A DNA stretch of 5,050 nt from Pseudomonadota bacterium (lineage in GTDB: Bacteria; Pseudomonadota; Alphaproteobacteria; Rhizobiales; Hyphomicrobiaceae): positions 1 to 5,050 of the forward strand of contig JAEYYQ010000048.1 in the NCBI GenBank assembly GCA_023428365.1. Direction: 5' to 3'. The translations under genes were made by a program, and so were the position numbers. Below the pieces are notes generated by a model, which was given only the letters and a program-made list of their open reading frames with translations, was not told where the DNA came from and did not search any database. Positions 4,944 to 5,050 of this stretch are shown here, one piece after another (position 1 is the stretch's first letter; the number at the start of each line of letters is the position of its first letter).

Positions 4944-4976
4944 CGAAAGACACCGGCCTAGTCGACGGAAGCGTCA

Positions 4977-5050
4977 ATGGTTACCCTTGCCGTTACGGCT
5001 GAAGCAGCGGACGAGCCGCGCGTTGCAGTGTCGCCGGATACCGTCAAGAA
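4977..5050 (+). CDS. pntAA: Probable NAD(P) transhydrogenase subunit alpha, N-terminal fragment (3'-truncated by window)
   Basis: Only 24 codons are visible, from ATG 4977, beginning MVTLAVTAEAADEP and continuing RVAVSPDTVK. This matches the N-terminus of proton-translocating transhydrogenase alpha subunits and related alanine dehydrogenases: a first beta strand, an acidic linker, then RVA.SP..V.K. The subunit binds NAD(H) and, with PntAB and PntB, drives NADPH formation using proton-motive force at the inner membrane. In-frame TAG at 4959-4961 and the lack of another start codon in between fix the start at or after 4977. GGAAG (4967-4971) is five bases upstream. The usual K-E pair after the first strand appears as A-E here, so the call leans on RVAVSPDTVK and on the neighbouring oxidase subunit gene. 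Alanine dehydrogenase is the main alternative. Confidence 0.75.
   Translation, partial: MVTLAVTAEAADEPRVAVSPDTVK

Noticed and set aside
1..5050. Mobile elements, CRISPR arrays, tRNA or rRNA genes, defence islands
   Set aside because: No transposase or integrase motifs, spaced repeat arrays or cloverleaf-like segments were seen. The genes are core metabolic, envelope and regulatory types.

Overview
The window looks like ordinary core chromosome of an alphaproteobacterium. The best guess is Hyphomicrobiales, possibly the Bradyrhizobium/Rhodopseudomonas/Afipia group. The case rests on four things: a DUF1013/TrcR gene, which is confined to Alphaproteobacteria; a tiny aa3-type cytochrome oxidase subunit IV gene beside the start of a proton-translocating transhydrogenase gene; a high-GC base composition; and the style of the PanB and lytic transglycosylase proteins. 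I see no insertion sequence, phage gene, CRISPR array, tRNA or rRNA.

Left part, plus strand (1-1466): the 3' two thirds of panB (pantothenate synthesis) ends in a hairpin plus T6 candidate terminator that overlaps its stop codon. A 153-bp gap with a good promoter candidate (TTGCAG-N17-TATAAC) and two interleaved inverted repeats leads to trcR, an RNA-polymerase-associated regulator of the cell cycle. A perfect hairpin at 1466-1485 closes trcR and lies between convergent genes.

Middle part, minus strand (1521-4385): three genes read leftwards. In transcription order they are a secreted six-cysteine protein of unknown function (3756-4385), a secreted MltB-type lytic murein transglycosylase with a peptidoglycan-binding tail (2420-3637), and an NAD-preferring short-chain dehydrogenase (1521-2312). 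Gaps of 118 and 107 bp, with hairpins in both, suggest partly separate transcription. The first two products act in the envelope. The dehydrogenase has no visible functional link to them.

Right part (4386-5050): a divergent non-coding stretch of about 300 bp is unusually rich in symmetry. It holds a perfect 18-bp palindrome, a 14-bp palindrome, a 15-bp tandem repeat and smaller dyads. It is followed by the 47-residue oxidase subunit IV gene (GTG start at 4688) and, after a candidate terminator or attenuator, by the first 24 codons of a probable pntAA. That last gene is easily missed because only 74 bases lie in the window. Both gene products work at the inner membrane in respiratory and proton-motive energy metabolism.

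I found no convincing new multi-gene system. The items most worth a second look are the unknown cysteine-rich secreted protein, the symmetric elements in its upstream region, the duplicated helix-turn-helix-like module in TrcR, and the interleaved repeats upstream of trcR.
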